From the NCBI GenBank assembly GCA_029204225.1, contig CM055096.1:41066519-41130518 (forward strand): a stretch of DNA of 64,000 nucleotides. Reading direction: 5' to 3'. The translations under genes and the position numbers were made by a program. Below the pieces are notes generated by a model, which did not search any database, was not told the DNA's origin, and saw only the letters and a list, made by a program, of their open reading frames with translations. Positions within the stretch are counted from its first letter, which is position 1. Every line of letters starts with the position of its first letter. The DNA comes from Diphasiastrum complanatum. Its lineage: Eukaryota; Streptophyta; Lycopodiopsida; Lycopodiales; Lycopodiaceae. Below are positions 1-11,301 of this stretch, in pieces.

Positions 1-140
1 AAAGATAATTTGTCACGAACAGCTAAACAAATTATTAGTCGCAAATTATTCGTGAAGAGCTAGACTGATAATCAGTCGCAAAAAGCAAGACTAAATATTA
101 GTCACAAACATCTAGACTAATAATAATTCGCGAAGAGCAG
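1..140. repeat. degenerate short repeats with tcgcgaa/attcgtgaa motifs
   Basis: Loosely repeated units of about 30-35 nt combine a tagactaat-like segment with attcgtgaagagc, attcgcgaagagc or gtcgcaaatta. They lie beyond the PBS-like site at 428-439, where the 5' internal region of a minus-strand copia element would be. Similar ttcgcgaa-rich sequence fills the LTR at 36,880-37,240. Nothing coding was recognised in 1-427. Confidence 0.45.
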
Positions 141-427
141 ATAGCCAGATTAAGTAATTAGAAAGCCAGATAGAATGTAGAAAAGCATTGCAATATTGAC
201 ACAAATCTGAACGTAGAACTAATAGAGCTGTAATCAGATTAAATATAACAAAATATACAAGTCAATAATGCAAGTGAGCACAAAAGAGTAGTGGATGTAA
301 TCGCGTGCTTCACAAAGCTAATCACACAATTTGTAAAGGTGATGAACCTATTAATGACAATACATCTGGAAGAAAAGAATCAATGCACGAAAGCATCTAC
401 GATATCTATCTCCTCTATTTTGATGTC

Positions 428-439
428 GTTCTGATACTA
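428..439 (-). promoter_or_regulatory. degenerate copia primer-binding site
   Basis: Read on the minus strand the site is TAGTATCAGAAC, two changes from the plant initiator-Met PBS TGGTATCAGAGC. It lies three bases beyond the LTR end at 443, as a PBS should. So the LTR here is followed by 5'-type internal sequence, while pol 3'-end sequence lies on its other side. That suggests an LTR shared by two tandem copies. Confidence 0.5.
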
Positions 440-442
440 TTT

Positions 443-980
443 TGTTACATGTTCGAATACGTAGATGATATTCAATATATACATAATTGTTATAGGTGTG
501 CAGATGAAGAAGGTACAAAAGTGGATGGGCTGTCTGCGGGAGATTATGGGTGGCTGCTGTCATTGTCAAATCTGATTGCATAGTGAATGGGATGAGCGTG
601 AGAAGGCCGCGACGTCAGCCTTCGCTAAAATTAACGTTGATGAAAATGTGAAAAACGTGACACTCTAACAAATGCCTTAAAAACTGATTTACAGGGTACC
701 TTTGCTTTTCTATAAGGGCACCTTTGACATTTGTAGGACACCTTTGGCATTTGTAGGGCAATGTCGCCTTTTTTGCCTGTCACAAATCAAGTTTAAAAAC
801 ATAGTGTCGCCTTTTTCGCCTATGGAAATTTACTTGTATTTATGCAAATAGTCGCATTTTTGGCCTATCTTATTTTACATATAAATATGCAGATTGTGCG
901 ACAACACAAGTAAAATACAGCAGTATGAATGGAGGTAGATTAACATAGGATTTAGGAGAGTAAAGGAGATAAATCCAACA
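443..980 (-). repeat. copia LTR (minus orientation)
   Basis: On the minus strand the segment starts TGTTGGATTT directly after a purine tract (AAGGGAGGG) and ends GTAACA just before the PBS-like site, giving the TGTT...AACA ends typical of copia LTRs. Length is 538 bp. It contains repeated phrases around gtcgcctttt and acctttgacatttgtag at about 700-860. No second copy lies in the window, so the boundaries rest on termini, PPT and PBS only. Confidence 0.6.
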
Positions 981-987
981 CCCTCCC

Positions 988-1735
988 TTAATCTGGATCC
1001 GTGAATGCCTTGATCTTCAAACTAAGTAATGCACAAAACTTGTTGTTTGCATTAACACTTAATGTCTTTTTGAATATATCTGCAACCATGTCATGCGTTC
1101 TACAGTACATTAAGCTTACCTCCTTGTTGAGAACCTTGCCCCTGATGTAGTGATATTGGATTTCAATGTGCTTACTCCTAGAGTGAAATTTAGGGTTGGC
1201 CGATAAGGCAATAGCACTCTGATTATCACAAAGTATAATTGTTGGGCTGTACTGATACAAACTACTATCTGACAGTAAATTTCTCTACCAAAATGCTTCT
1301 TTAATAGTTTGAGAAGCGGCAATATATTGTGCTTCTGTAGAAGAAAGAGCGATAGAGGTTTTCTTATGACTGTTTGATGGGATAGGACCGTCGTTGAAGA
1401 AGAATGTAAATCGAGATGTGGACTTACGATTGTCTACATCTCCTCCCCAACTTGCATCGTAATATCCATTGAGTTGATAAAGATTGTCGTTGCTGACTTC
1501 TCCATAGCAGATGCTCTGGTCCATGGTAGCTCAAATATACCTCATGACTCTTATGAGAGCCTTCCAATGGGTAATGCCAAGATTAGCCATATATTGGTTG
1601 AGTGAGCTTACTGCAAAAGAGATGTCAGGTCTTGTACAGACCATTGCATACATGAGAGATCCAAGTATCGATCGATAAGGATACTCTCTCATCTGCTCCT
1701 TGTTGTCAAGAAGTAAAAGGTTTCCACCTTCTCTT
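988..1735 (-). pseudogene. Ty1/copia pol 3' end: RT tail and RNase H
   Basis: The conceptual minus-strand translation runs from the end of copia reverse transcriptase (YRSILGSLMYAMVCTRPDIS) into RNase H (GYYDASWGGD, ALSSTEAQYIAA, ILCDNQSAIALS, SKHIEIQYHYIR) and stops normally at 988. Two in-frame stops break it: a TGA near 1533 just before the RNase H part, and a TAG at 1285-1287 after EAFW. No frameshift is needed between them. Everything upstream of the RT tail is missing; similarity ends near 1735. The LTR at 443-980 follows directly. Confidence 0.85.
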
Positions 1736-2490
1736 CCTTAGTCGTTTGTAGCACCGGAAGCGGGCTCGAACCTAGGAGCCGTGAAGATGCTTGCAAAACA
1801 AAGAGTGTTAACATCTACTTCTACTTGCAAACAAATAGCATTCCAACCAAAACATCACCAAGATAAGCTAACCATTAACTCTATCTCTCTCACTTCTCTC
1901 ACATTCTATTCCAACACACTCACACACACACTTTTTTACCCACTCTCACTCTAACATCCAATCTACTCTTTTTAACCACACTCTGCAAGCTTAACTAGAA
2001 ATAGAAACACTCACAGAGGAAGCACTTATGCTAAAATGGGACTAAAATAGCAAGAACTCAAGCAAATATGCATACTACACAAAGTCACACTAAATTTAGC
2101 CAAACACCAAAATTAGCACAAGTGGACCCAAAATGGCAGCACTTAGCTCTCATACATTAAGGATACAAATTACATAGAAGGGGCTTCTCTTCATAGAAGC
2201 TTGTGGAGTGTCCTTTCCACATTTACTTATGGGACTAGGAATTTCAAGTCTCAATATAGAATGCAAGTTCTTTTTAGAATCTTGACATTGACTTTTGCAT
2301 ACTTTTTTAAGTCTAAGTTTAAACCTTGAGACTTGCAAAAATTGGCTCCTGCCCCCTAGTGACTAATGGCACCACAAGTTGGACTTATGCACGCAGGGTG
2401 CCATACTTGGGGCCTAACGCAACTTATCTATTGACCGCTCTTCAAGATGGGCATAATTATACACACAGGATGCCATGCTTGGGCCCTTAA
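1736..2490. other. intergenic, no gene recognised
   Basis: This is AT-rich sequence with pyrimidine-rich stretches around 1900-1960 (ctctcac, cacacac). Two near-repeats with gtgccatacttgggg and atgccatgcttgggc lie at about 2397 and 2470. Short ORFs here show no family features. It may be the 3' flank of the unknown coding region at 2491-4975. Confidence 0.4.
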
Positions 2491-4975
2491 TTATGCAAAA
2501 TTGATATTTACATTAGCTTCATCCCTGTAAGGTACTACTTTCTTGAGTTCTCCCACGCTCCATTGAGATGCCCCTTGGGCCTTGTATTCCGGCCCCCACA
2601 CTCCCCCGCTGCTAAATGGTTGCCAGTCCCATGGCAATTCACTTGAATAGGGCTTCCTGCAGCTCGGCGTCCTGCGCTTCATCGGTCTTGCGGATTTCTT
2701 GGATGAGTTTTCCGTAACCTCCAGTGCTTGGGCTCGTATAGTGTTGTCATCCTTGAGAGACCCGAACACAGGGGAGCTATGGGGCAACCATTGGGAGCGT
2801 TGCCACTCTTCCACTCGCGCTGCATGTTGGGATGTCGTCATTGCTACTCGGTAATAAATTCTTGCCATGGTTAACTGGTCCTTTCGTTTAAGACTAGGGA
2901 AAGGGGTGTTGGGATCGATAAACAAGGGACCCAAGGAGCGATCCCAATGAGATTCGAGAGTACTAAGGAAAGCAAGTTCCTTGCAGTTGAGCGCCGCTTG
3001 TCGCACCGTGGAAGCAATCGATTGGTGGTGCTTGTGATGAAACTGCTCCAAGGTGTACTGGAAATTTGCTTGGTTCTTCCAAGTCCTGGAGTTTGGAATG
3101 ATGGGCCAGTTTGGTGGTGCACTGGCATCCTCCTGCTTTTCGGGCCACGTTGCTCGCCTCGGGATGGGTAGATAGCGGGGATTCACGCGCAGATACCTGG
3201 GAATCCAAAAATATTCATCCAGGACCTTTTTGTCATCCTTGAAGAGGACGTTGCGCCATATGGGTTGGGGTGCTAGCTGCGCGATGATCTATTCTGCGCG
3301 ATGATCTATTCTTCCTTGCCTTTGATTTCAGTTGCGGAGCATGGCAACACATATCCCCCTCGCATCTCGTCTTCTGGATAAGTGGCCTCGTACTCTTGGA
3401 TGGATTCTTCCAGTGACTGTGGTTTTTTAAATATAGTTCTGGCTCTAGCTGGGGTTATGCCGTGGCTTGGCCTTGTTGTGCGTGAACCACCAGGGAACAG
3501 AAGGTCCGATGTGGTGACAGCCGCAGATGGGTCTTCCTCGAGAATATCCTCAATAGAAAAGGACACATCAAAGTCAACATGGGCCGGGTGGAGGCTTGTG
3601 CGCTGGCTGGTGGGGTGCTTTGAGGTGTGGCAGGAGGTTCTCTGGTCACAAGCAAAGCATCAAGCTGTTTTTCTAGCTATGCGTTCTATTTCTCCAGTCC
3701 ATTAATTACCTCAATGAATGGTTGGGTATATTCAGACTGTTGAGCTTCAAAATTCTGCAACGTTGTATGACAAGTCTGAAGTTTGGCTAAGAGCTCATTG
3801 TATGTTTTTGCGGGGATCGGAGATGAATTTGGTCGCAGTGGAACTGAAAGGTAGAAATCAATCATTTGTTTTTTGTCGTCACACATTTTTTTCCAGGTTT
3901 TGATGACCACTTCTTTTCCAAGAGTTATATTGATTTGGCGTGAGGTCTGCTGCATTTCTACCTGGAGTTGGGCATCATGGTGTTTTTGTGCCTATTGCAA
4001 TGTTGAGGCCAGTTGTTGGTGTGATTGGATGCTATAACGCATTGCATCCATTTCTTGTTGCATCATGGCCATCTACTTTCTTGCGTGATTAGCTTTTTGT
4101 TGCAATTGTTGGTTGTGGAGCTCAAGGTCCTGTTTAGCTTTCATTACTGACTCCGCTCGGCGATGGTGGTGGAGTCGATCTTGCAACAATCAGTTGAGAT
4201 CCCTGATCAGGCCGTGCGCATGAGAAAGTGCACTGGCTGCTGGGACATCAACCTCCTCTAGTGGCTTGCCAAAATCTGGGATCGTGTGGATGGCTCTAGA
4301 TGGGGCTGCATGAGCCTCTACGTTCTGAGGCAGATTTTTATCGTACACATCGGGGGGGTCGGCTCCATCAGGGTATCCCGTATAGGTGTGCGTGGGCGAC
4401 CCTTCTCCTTGATAAAGAATGATAATCTCTTCCCCTTGAGTGTCTGGAGCCTCTTTGGAGGTATCTACTACCATAGTATCTTTAGGCTGATCTTCAATAG
4501 TTGTGTGCCTTGGTGGTGAGTTGATTTCTGTTGGAATCTGGGGTAGAGGGAGAAGCTTAAAAGATGGCTTTCGTTTGAGTAGCTCCTAGAGTCGGCTACT
4601 CTGCCTTGAAGGGCTAGTTGGAATAGCCATTGCTGCTGCTTCATCCATTAGTATGGATTCCAACTGCATGAAAAAAGGATGTTTGGGCGAGTTGGGTGTG
4701 GCTTGGACTGCTGCTTGTGCATGTTGAAATCTGCAGGTCTTCAATAGGGGCTCCCCTGACTTCCACCATTTTTGTGCCTCGTAGGGTTTTGGCACCGGGA
4801 GGAGTTCTGGTATGGCCGACTTTTCCTCCATCATTTCATCATCTGATGCGTGTGGAGTGAGATCCTCTTCTCCCACAATGAAATCTGGGTCCAACTCTTG
4901 TGTGAGCTTGAGCTTTTTGACTGGTCGTGTAGGATAAATTATGGCTTTGCCTTTATCCTTATCCTCCTTCACCAT
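2491..4975 (-). pseudogene. unrecognised long coding region with coiled-coil-like core
   Basis: A single minus-strand protein can be followed from ATG at 4975 to about 2640 or 2491 (roughly 780-830 codons). From 4975 to about 3580 one frame stays open except for stops at 4586, 4190, 4073, 3992, 3686 and 3677. The frame shifts near 3580 and again at a perfect 17-bp tandem duplication (3278-3311). A further shift near 2705 would lead to a natural-looking stop at 2639-2641. The N-terminus is lysine-rich (MVKEDKDKGK), followed by an acidic/proline-rich section. The middle is Gln/Glu-rich with heptad-like spacing (QQLQQKANHARK, LEKQLDALL), so probably a coiled coil. The C-terminal third is Trp/Pro-rich (NPRYLPIPRRATWPEK). 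I recognise no retroviral, transposase or host domain. A TATA box lies about 220 bp upstream. It could be an accessory ORF of a retrotransposon or a captured host gene. Confidence 0.5.
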
Positions 4976-5194
4976 CTTGGCAAGTTTTAAGCCCAAAAAG
5001 TGTTTAATTGTCTCGAAATAGTAAGTTCAAAAGTGAAAAGGAGCAATAAAAGTTGCTAAATATAGCAAGTGAGCTTTGAGAATGAATGGATGACCTTTAT
5101 GACTGTTGGATTGTGCTTTGGGGATGCTGGAAAATTTCTAGAAAATTTCGGCAGCATGTCTCTAGCAAGTGTGAGTTTTGAATGGATCCCACCT

Positions 5195-5203
5195 CTTTAT
5201 ATA
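5195..5203 (-). promoter_or_regulatory. TATA box (TATATAAAG)
   Basis: TATATAAAG on the minus strand sits about 220 bp upstream of the ATG at 4975 and just downstream of a 14-base homopolymer. Placement fits a core promoter for the unknown coding region. It could also be the promoter of an unrecognised LTR, since no repeat partner is in the window. Confidence 0.5.
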
Positions 5204-5205
5204 GA

Positions 5206-5219
5206 CCCCCCCCCCCCCC
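5206..5219. repeat. poly-C/poly-G run of 14
   Basis: Fourteen consecutive C on the plus strand directly abut the TATA box region. The run length is likely unstable, and the assembly there may be uncertain. Confidence 0.8.
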
Positions 5220-5388
5220 TCCAAATTTGGGGAGCTAAGATGCTAGATATCAAATCGACTAAAAAGGACATTCTAAGATCAATGGTGACAGAGACGAACC
5301 AAGATTAGGACATTCACATGTGTAGGGATCCAAAACAGTGCTAAAAATGGCCAAAAAACTTAGTTGAACTCAAAAAATCACTAAATCT

Positions 5389-6219
5389 CTATTTTTGGGA
5401 GTTTGGCTGGGGATCTTGGCTCACCGATTGGACAGTAGTTTTAGCATAGAAAGACGTGCAAAATATCAAGGGCGCGAACCAATGGTCCTTCTTTGTGACT
5501 GCGTTAAGTTTCTTAAGGTCTACACAAATGCGTAGTTTCCCGTTCTTTTTAGGCACAATCACAATTGGGGATACCCAGTCGGTATGCTCAATCTCATATA
5601 TGAATCCAGCTTCTAGTAACTTTTCCAACTCTTGTTGAATTAGTTCGGAGTAATGGGGGTTGCAGCGATAAGGTCGACTCACTTTCGATTTGGCACCATC
5701 GACTAACGGAATGGTCTGCTGCACTACTTCAGGTGGTATTCCCTTCAGATCCTTGTAGGACCATGCAAAACAATCGCGGTATTCTCGTAGGAGGTCTCTT
5801 AGATCAGATAGCTCTTCAGTAGTAAGTTGTTCACCTACATAGACTATCTTCTCTCCTTCTCCAGGATCGGCTAGATATAGAGGTTGGACTTTTGCAGGAC
5901 CCTCATACGAACAAGAATTTTTAGATGCGTCATTCGAGTCGGTTTTCCGCTGGGCTTGGGGCATGGCAATGATCACATCATCTAAGGTATAGTCTCGAAA
6001 GTACGTTGGTACATCGTGCAAAGGCTCAGCCGTCGATTCTGAATCATGTCTTAGATCTTGATTTTGGAATGGAGAAGTGGATGTTGTCGAGACTCTTTTT
6101 GAGACCTTAGATGCAGTGTCTATTGGTTGAATTTTGGTATTCATGAGTTGTGGACGATCACAACCCATCTTAGCTTTTTCCTTTAGATTAGCAAGTATTT
6201 TGGAAGTTGGTTTCTTCAC
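5389..6219 (-). pseudogene. Ty3/gypsy pol: start of reverse transcriptase, truncated
   Basis: The minus-strand ORF contains the approach to gypsy RT (EELSDLRDLLREYRDCFAWS, GIPPEVVQQTIPLV) and the first RT block (WVSPIVIVPKKNGKLRICVD, LKKLNAVTKKDHW). After KKDHW, where PLPF and later blocks should follow, the sequence becomes unrelated. RT is therefore cut after block 1 and no YVDD/FLDD motif, RNase H or integrase follows. It is in a different frame from the protease part, so at least one frameshift separates them. A linker reading frame (6462-6704) lies between. Confidence 0.85.
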
Positions 6220-6461
6220 TGCCGCCGTATTGACAGAGCACGAGCATATAGGGGGGAAACTGTCTTCTCAAGGGGGTCCCACAACGTGGTGTCCACACTA
6301 GTTATGGCTTCATCTACTGGATTGTCCCATTGGCTTATCTTGACCCGGTATTGATATACACTTGTGGGGCGAGGCTCTTTAGAGACCTTAGCCAGGGATG
6401 GGATTTTAGGGATGTCTTCTGGTAGTCGTCTTTCTCCATAATGTTGGGGATCAAAGTAAGA

Positions 6462-6860
6462 TCATGCTTGTTCGTCAGAATATCCCACATCATCTTCCAA
6501 GGTGATTACTGAGCACCAAGGAAGAAATTCTTCTTCGCAGGGTTCTGGGGGTGGTTCTAATGGAAGCCATGATAGTTCGATCATGTTTACCCCGATTTTG
6601 ATCTCATCATCAAGGGTGACAGGCTTTCGGTTTGCAGGTTTTGACTCTTGATTGGCTTCTCGGAGTAGGGAGATGGATCCTTTTACATTACAGAGCTCAT
6701 ACAATCGACTGTAGCTAGAGCATCAATCCAATTGATGATATCAATATCAGAGTCTTGATAGATTCCCAATGGCTTGTAGTGCTTCTTTAGATTTTGATCG
6801 ATCGTGTGATCGATAGTGGACGAAGTCGTTTCTTCTAACGGGCTCGCAGGGTTAATGGTC
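6462..6860 (-). pseudogene. gypsy pol linker between protease and RT
   Basis: After the protease frame stops at 6860 a shifted frame remains open (6462-6704) and encodes an acidic, proline-rich peptide (PLEPPPEPCEEEFLPW) like the non-conserved spacer between protease and RT in plant gypsy elements. No domain is visible. Its place in line with protease and RT is the only support. Confidence 0.5.
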
Positions 6861-8212
6861 TAGGTATTCGGATCGACTCTCATGGCTCGATCCCGATTTT
6901 CCAATGTGATACGATCTGTACCCCAGTCATGGCGTACTTTGGCTAACTTTAGCCAGGGTCTTCCTAACAAAAGTCGGTAAGATGAGGTTGTTTTCGGAAA
7001 ATCTAAGACTATGAAATTAATGACAAAGCGAAGGTCAGCGACCTTCACATGTACATTTTCAACAATTCCCATGGGCTTGACACAACTCTGATCAGCAAGT
7101 TTTATAGAAAAACCTATGGGCTTTAAGGCACTCAGCCCCCACTCTCGATATATGTGTGATGACATGATGTTTACACCTGAACCACCGTCAATAACAGCAG
7201 CTACTGAAGGGAGGTTCTTGTGCTGAACAGGTAGGGTAACATTACTTTTCTCATTTTCCCAAGTAGCACCAATGGCCATTACGAACTGGTCATCATCACT
7301 CTCTCCAGTCATGGAGGGTCTTGTAGGTGTATTTTTATCTCCTAACCAGACAGTTAACGCTTGGCGTAGGGGTTTGGGACTCTTCAAAACATCATCTAAG
7401 GGCGGGGTGACATGACTGGACAATAAAGCAGTTAAGGCTTCAGTCCCACTCCCTTCTGGTTCTAGGGAAGCGAAGGGTTCTTCATCAAACTCAGGTTGGA
7501 TAAGCCCTTCCTGGTTCATGGTTGAGGTAGGAGCATTCACAGCTTTGTTCGAGTGTACAGGCGAATCCATAGGTTCTATTGGCCGATTGAGATCACCAAT
7601 AGAGGCCTTAGCTTGCTCCTCTTGGATCCACTTTTTTACCTTGATATAACAATCTTTTTCTTTTTGTGGGTTGGGATACTCTCCTGGTCCAGTGGATTTA
7701 GTGTAGTGGCTTATAGTATGGGGTTGACTATGCCCCTCGTTCAAAATTCTCTCTACCACTGGGGATTCTTTCAAGTGTTGGGCACGTGTCTGAACGTAGA
7801 CAAAGGCTTCTAGTTTTGTGGATTTCGCTCTCTTATCATGTACAATAGTTGCAAGGTTGACAGGTGCATCAACTTGCGGCTCTATTGGTCGGGATGGGCA
7901 ATCTTTATAGCAATGGCCATGGCCACATTCCCTACAGATAGGTGTGTAGGTGCCTTTATATGGGCACTTGGCGATGCGGTGGTTCTCTCCACAGCCATAA
8001 CATTGGATAGGTGCTCTATTTCCATAGAAACATTGTTGTGTGGTAAATAAAGGATAAATAGAAGCTTCAGTTCCATCTGAGTAAAAACATGGGAACCCTT
8101 GATCCTCAAGCATATAGACATTCTCAAGGCTGAACTCTAGCTGAGGTTGAGGATCATGACTTGTGGTAGCAAGGTTTGCTGGGATGATTTGGCGGTTCAT
8201 CTGAGGCCCCAA
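6860..8212 (-). pseudogene. Ty3/gypsy polyprotein: zinc knuckles and aspartic protease
   Basis: This minus-strand reading frame is 450 codons long. Its N-terminal part has two zinc knuckles, CYGCGENHRIAKC and CRECGHGHCYKDC, both CX2CX3HX4C, one residue shorter than the canonical CX2CX4HX4C. Around residue 340 is the retropepsin active site (VAAVIDGGSGVNIMS, with DGG in place of the usual D-S/T-G), followed by LLLGRPWL, the usual end of the protease fold. The frame is entered from gag by a one-base shift near 8212-8220, in a run of Gs. A related but more damaged protease lies at 11,302-12,385. Confidence 0.8.
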
Positions 8213-9440
8213 GTTGTCGCACTACTAAGGCTGGTGTTGCGTTATTCGGTCCAGGTAGTGCTAAGCGTTGTTGGGGTGCTTGTTGGAATGTGGGCCTTTG
8301 GTAACTCGTAATTTGGGGACCCTGTTGTTGCATCCTCCACTGGTATTGTCGTGCAACGGCTTGTATTCTTGGATTGTAGATACAAGTAGATGTATCATGA
8401 TTGTTGGTGTTGCAAAAGATGCAAAACCTTTGGGCTATCTGTCTATTCTATGGACATTCGTTCGCCGTGTGATTTAATTGACATGTGGGACACCAAACAT
8501 TATCACGCTTGGGAAATTGGTTGACAATAGGCCCTTGTGGTGTGGTATTTTTCAATTTCTGTTCAAAATCTTTGGATATCTTATCCATCTGTGCCTGGTG
8601 GGTTTTATTCATGGTTTCAAGTTGTTGTAACATCGACAGAGGATCCTTCACCTTGAGATCTATGGCTTTGGTCAGAGACAATGGCTCAAGAACTTCATCG
8701 GAGCCTTTATCCTCTTCGCGGGTGGCATCACCCATAGCATCACGTAAGGTAGCATAGGATTCTGGAGGTCTAAGTTCACGCCGAATAGATTTCGGGAGGC
8801 CAGCCATGAACCATATGAGCATGGCCAGATCAGGTGCTAAGTGGGCAGGGGATTCAGTCTTAAGACGCTTGAGTCGTTTGATGTAATCGTGTACCCTCTC
8901 ATCCTTTCTCATTTTGATCTTACTAAGCAATAAAAATGGGCTTTCAAAAAACCTGGATGATTTGAACCTCTTAATGAAGGAGTCCTTGAGTGATTCCCAC
9001 TCGTTTCGTTCGTGACGCTCAAGGTTGAAATACCACTCGCGAGCGACATCAGTGAGGGTCATACTAAAGAGTCGAAGTTTTTCTTCCGGAGTTGTCTCTC
9101 CATAGACTTCACATGCTTCCTCATAAATCTGAAGGTAGCGTGATGGGTCGGTAGTACCATCATATCGTGGCAGATCGAGTCTAGGAGCTCGTCAATTATG
9201 TGGCATGGCACCTGGTAATGGTACAGCAAAGGCTAATGGGTTGGGGATCCTTTGGGCTCCTCGTGCCTCAGGTGGTATTGGATTCTCTTGAGGTTGGTTT
9301 GGATTATTGGCAGCCATGTCGAACTGCTCTTGGAAATTTTGGGGTTGGGGATGGCTAGTTGATGGTTCCTGGTCTCCAAGTGAACTTCCTCCCTCTCTCG
9401 AGATCCTAGATTTAGTCTTTCGACCTGATCTTAGTTGCAT
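8213..9440 (-). pseudogene. Ty3/gypsy gag
   Basis: ATG at 9440 opens a frame starting MQLRSGRKTKSR. It carries a gypsy Gag core (REWYFNLERHERNEWESLKD, FIKRFKSSRF, RVHDYIKRLKRLK, MLIWFMAGLPKSIRREL). Two zinc knuckles follow: CPTCQLNHTANEC (CX2CX3HX4C) and CIFCNTNNHDTSTC (CX2CX4HX4C). The frame is broken only by a TGA at 9192-9194 and a TAG at 8448-8450 before it shifts into the protease frame. With the two knuckles downstream, this polyprotein had four, unusual for gypsy Gag. Gag would form the cytoplasmic virus-like particle and bind the RNA genome. Confidence 0.85.
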
Positions 9441-10035
9441 CCAAACAAAAGATCTTGTCTAAGTTCGCACCTAAGAAAAGTATCTTGTTTGGGGATTCAA
9501 GAATTCAAACTCTGGGAATGTGAGATTGGAAATGTATGAATGTAAGGTTTGGAATATGGAATTGGAGAATGAGATTTTTAGAGGTGGAATTGGGGATTCT
9601 AGGATTTTTGGGATCCCAGAATTTGGGTGCTGGAATTTGGGGAATGCAGATCTGGGATTTGTAACAACTCTCAAGACATGTGGATTTGGGGATTGTCGGA
9701 GAGTGAATGAGGGAAGCAAATCTAGGGATTTAAGATGGGAATGACAAACGTGAAGATGGAAATTTGGAGAATTGGGGATTGTAGATTTGGGAGTCACAAA
9801 AGGTCTTGTAGATTTGGGATCCCAAAATGGGAAGGCCATTCTAGCAATGTAGCTGGGTGAGAACAAAAAGTGTAGAGGTTGGAGATAGGATGAGATTTTT
9901 GGATCTCCTCTTTGGCCAATGACAAAGGGTGGATGGATGTAGGTTATACCCAAGGGGGGAGTCAAGATATCAAATTTTGGAGTCCTGGGATGATTTTGGG
10001 ATTGTAGGAAGCTAGGAGTGAAAAAAGTCCAAATC
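9441..10035. other. G-rich low-complexity leader region
   Basis: The plus strand is strongly purine-biased with many degenerate repeats of ggaattgggg, gatttgggg and tgggattg. Relative to the minus-strand gag this is the 5' leader or LTR side. No PBS or LTR end was identified. Short ORFs on both strands are composition artefacts. Confidence 0.5.
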
Positions 10036-10039
10036 TATG

Positions 10040-11190
10040 GATCCTTTGGGAGGTATGGCTCGCCCTTCTAGAGATGTCAACACATGTATTAGATATCTCA
10101 GATCTGAAAGAGGCAAGTCAAAATATCCAAAATTGAAGCCTGTAGGCCAAATATAGTAGATTTTGGATTTTCTCTGGTTCAGGCCAATCTTGTGGGTATC
10201 TTGATTCCCCTGACTCAAATTAGCTTTTTCACAAGTAGAGGATGCCACTTGCAAATAGGCGAACCAAGACCTTGAGGAAACAATGAGATATGACACTCAC
10301 AAAAAGTCTCTCAGATTGGGGATTCCAAAAAGTGCAAAAATAAGGATTTTCACATTTTTCAATGCAACATGATGGGTGCTTGGGCTCTTGGTTCGCCCTC
10401 TGGATAGTGTACTAAACTCAATGAGATCTATCAATGGTGAAAGAGGCGAACCAACATATCCAAATATGAAGAATTTAGGCCAAAAATAGTAAATATTGGA
10501 TTTTTCGACTTTCTGGCTGATTCTTTGGGTGTCTTGGCTCTCTTGACTCAAATTAAGCTCTTCTTGAGTGGGTAATGCAACCTGCAAATAGGAAAACCAA
10601 GACCTTGAGAGAGTAGTGAGATTTTCGCACTTTTCAATGTAAACTGGGGGGTACTTGGGCTCTTGGCTCGCCCTCTAAATAGTGTACTAAACTCAATGAG
10701 ATCTATCAATGGTGAAGGAGGCGAGCCAACATATTACAAATCGAAGCTTTTAGGCCAAAAATAGTAAATTTTGGATTTTTTCTATTTTTGGCCAATCCTG
10801 TGAGTATCTTGGTTCTCCTGACTCAAATTAGCTTCTTCACAAGTAGAGGATGCCACCTGCAAATAGGCAAATCAAGACCTTGAGGGAACAATGAGATATG
10901 ACACTTTGGGATTTATCAATTCTTGAAACCTAGTTGGCAAGCTGTTTGGGATCCCAGAAAATGTAAAAAATCAGGATTTTCACACTTTTCAATCTAGAAT
11001 GATGAGTACTTGGGATCTTGGCTCGCCCTATGGATAGTGTACTAAACTCAATGAGATCTATCAATGGTGAAGGAGGCCAGCCAACATATTACAAATCGAA
11101 GCTTTTAGGCCAAAAATAATAAATTTTGGATTTTCTCTATTTCTGGCCAATCCTGTGGGTATCTTGGTTCTCTTGACCCAATTTAGCTTC
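10040..11190. repeat. tandem array, four diverged units of about 270-360 bp
   Basis: Anchor phrase gtactaaactcaatgagatc occurs at 10,409, 10,683 and 11,039; a more diverged unit starts near 10,050. Each unit carries in order gctcgccct, the anchor, gaggcgagccaacatat, taggccaaaaatagtaaat, ttggatttt and tctcttgactcaaatta. Spacing varies through internal indels (274 and 356 bp between clear anchors). The array lies between two gypsy fragments and may be LTR or leader sequence; it contains no plausible gene. Confidence 0.75.
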
Positions 11191-11301
11191 TTCGGTTATT
11201 GGAACACTAGTTGTGGATCCGTCTACTACAACATTGCCTTGTGGGGTTCTATTGCATCTACGAGATCTTCATTCACTAGTGACTTTCGTGGATCTAGTAC
11301 T

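Noticed and set aside
1750-1785. B-box-like ggttcgagccc on the minus strand
   Set aside because: No A box or tRNA fold around it; a single short match is not enough for an RNA gene.
10040-11190. CRISPR-like array
   Set aside because: Units are long, diverged and lack short identical repeats with unique spacers; the window is plant nuclear DNA.
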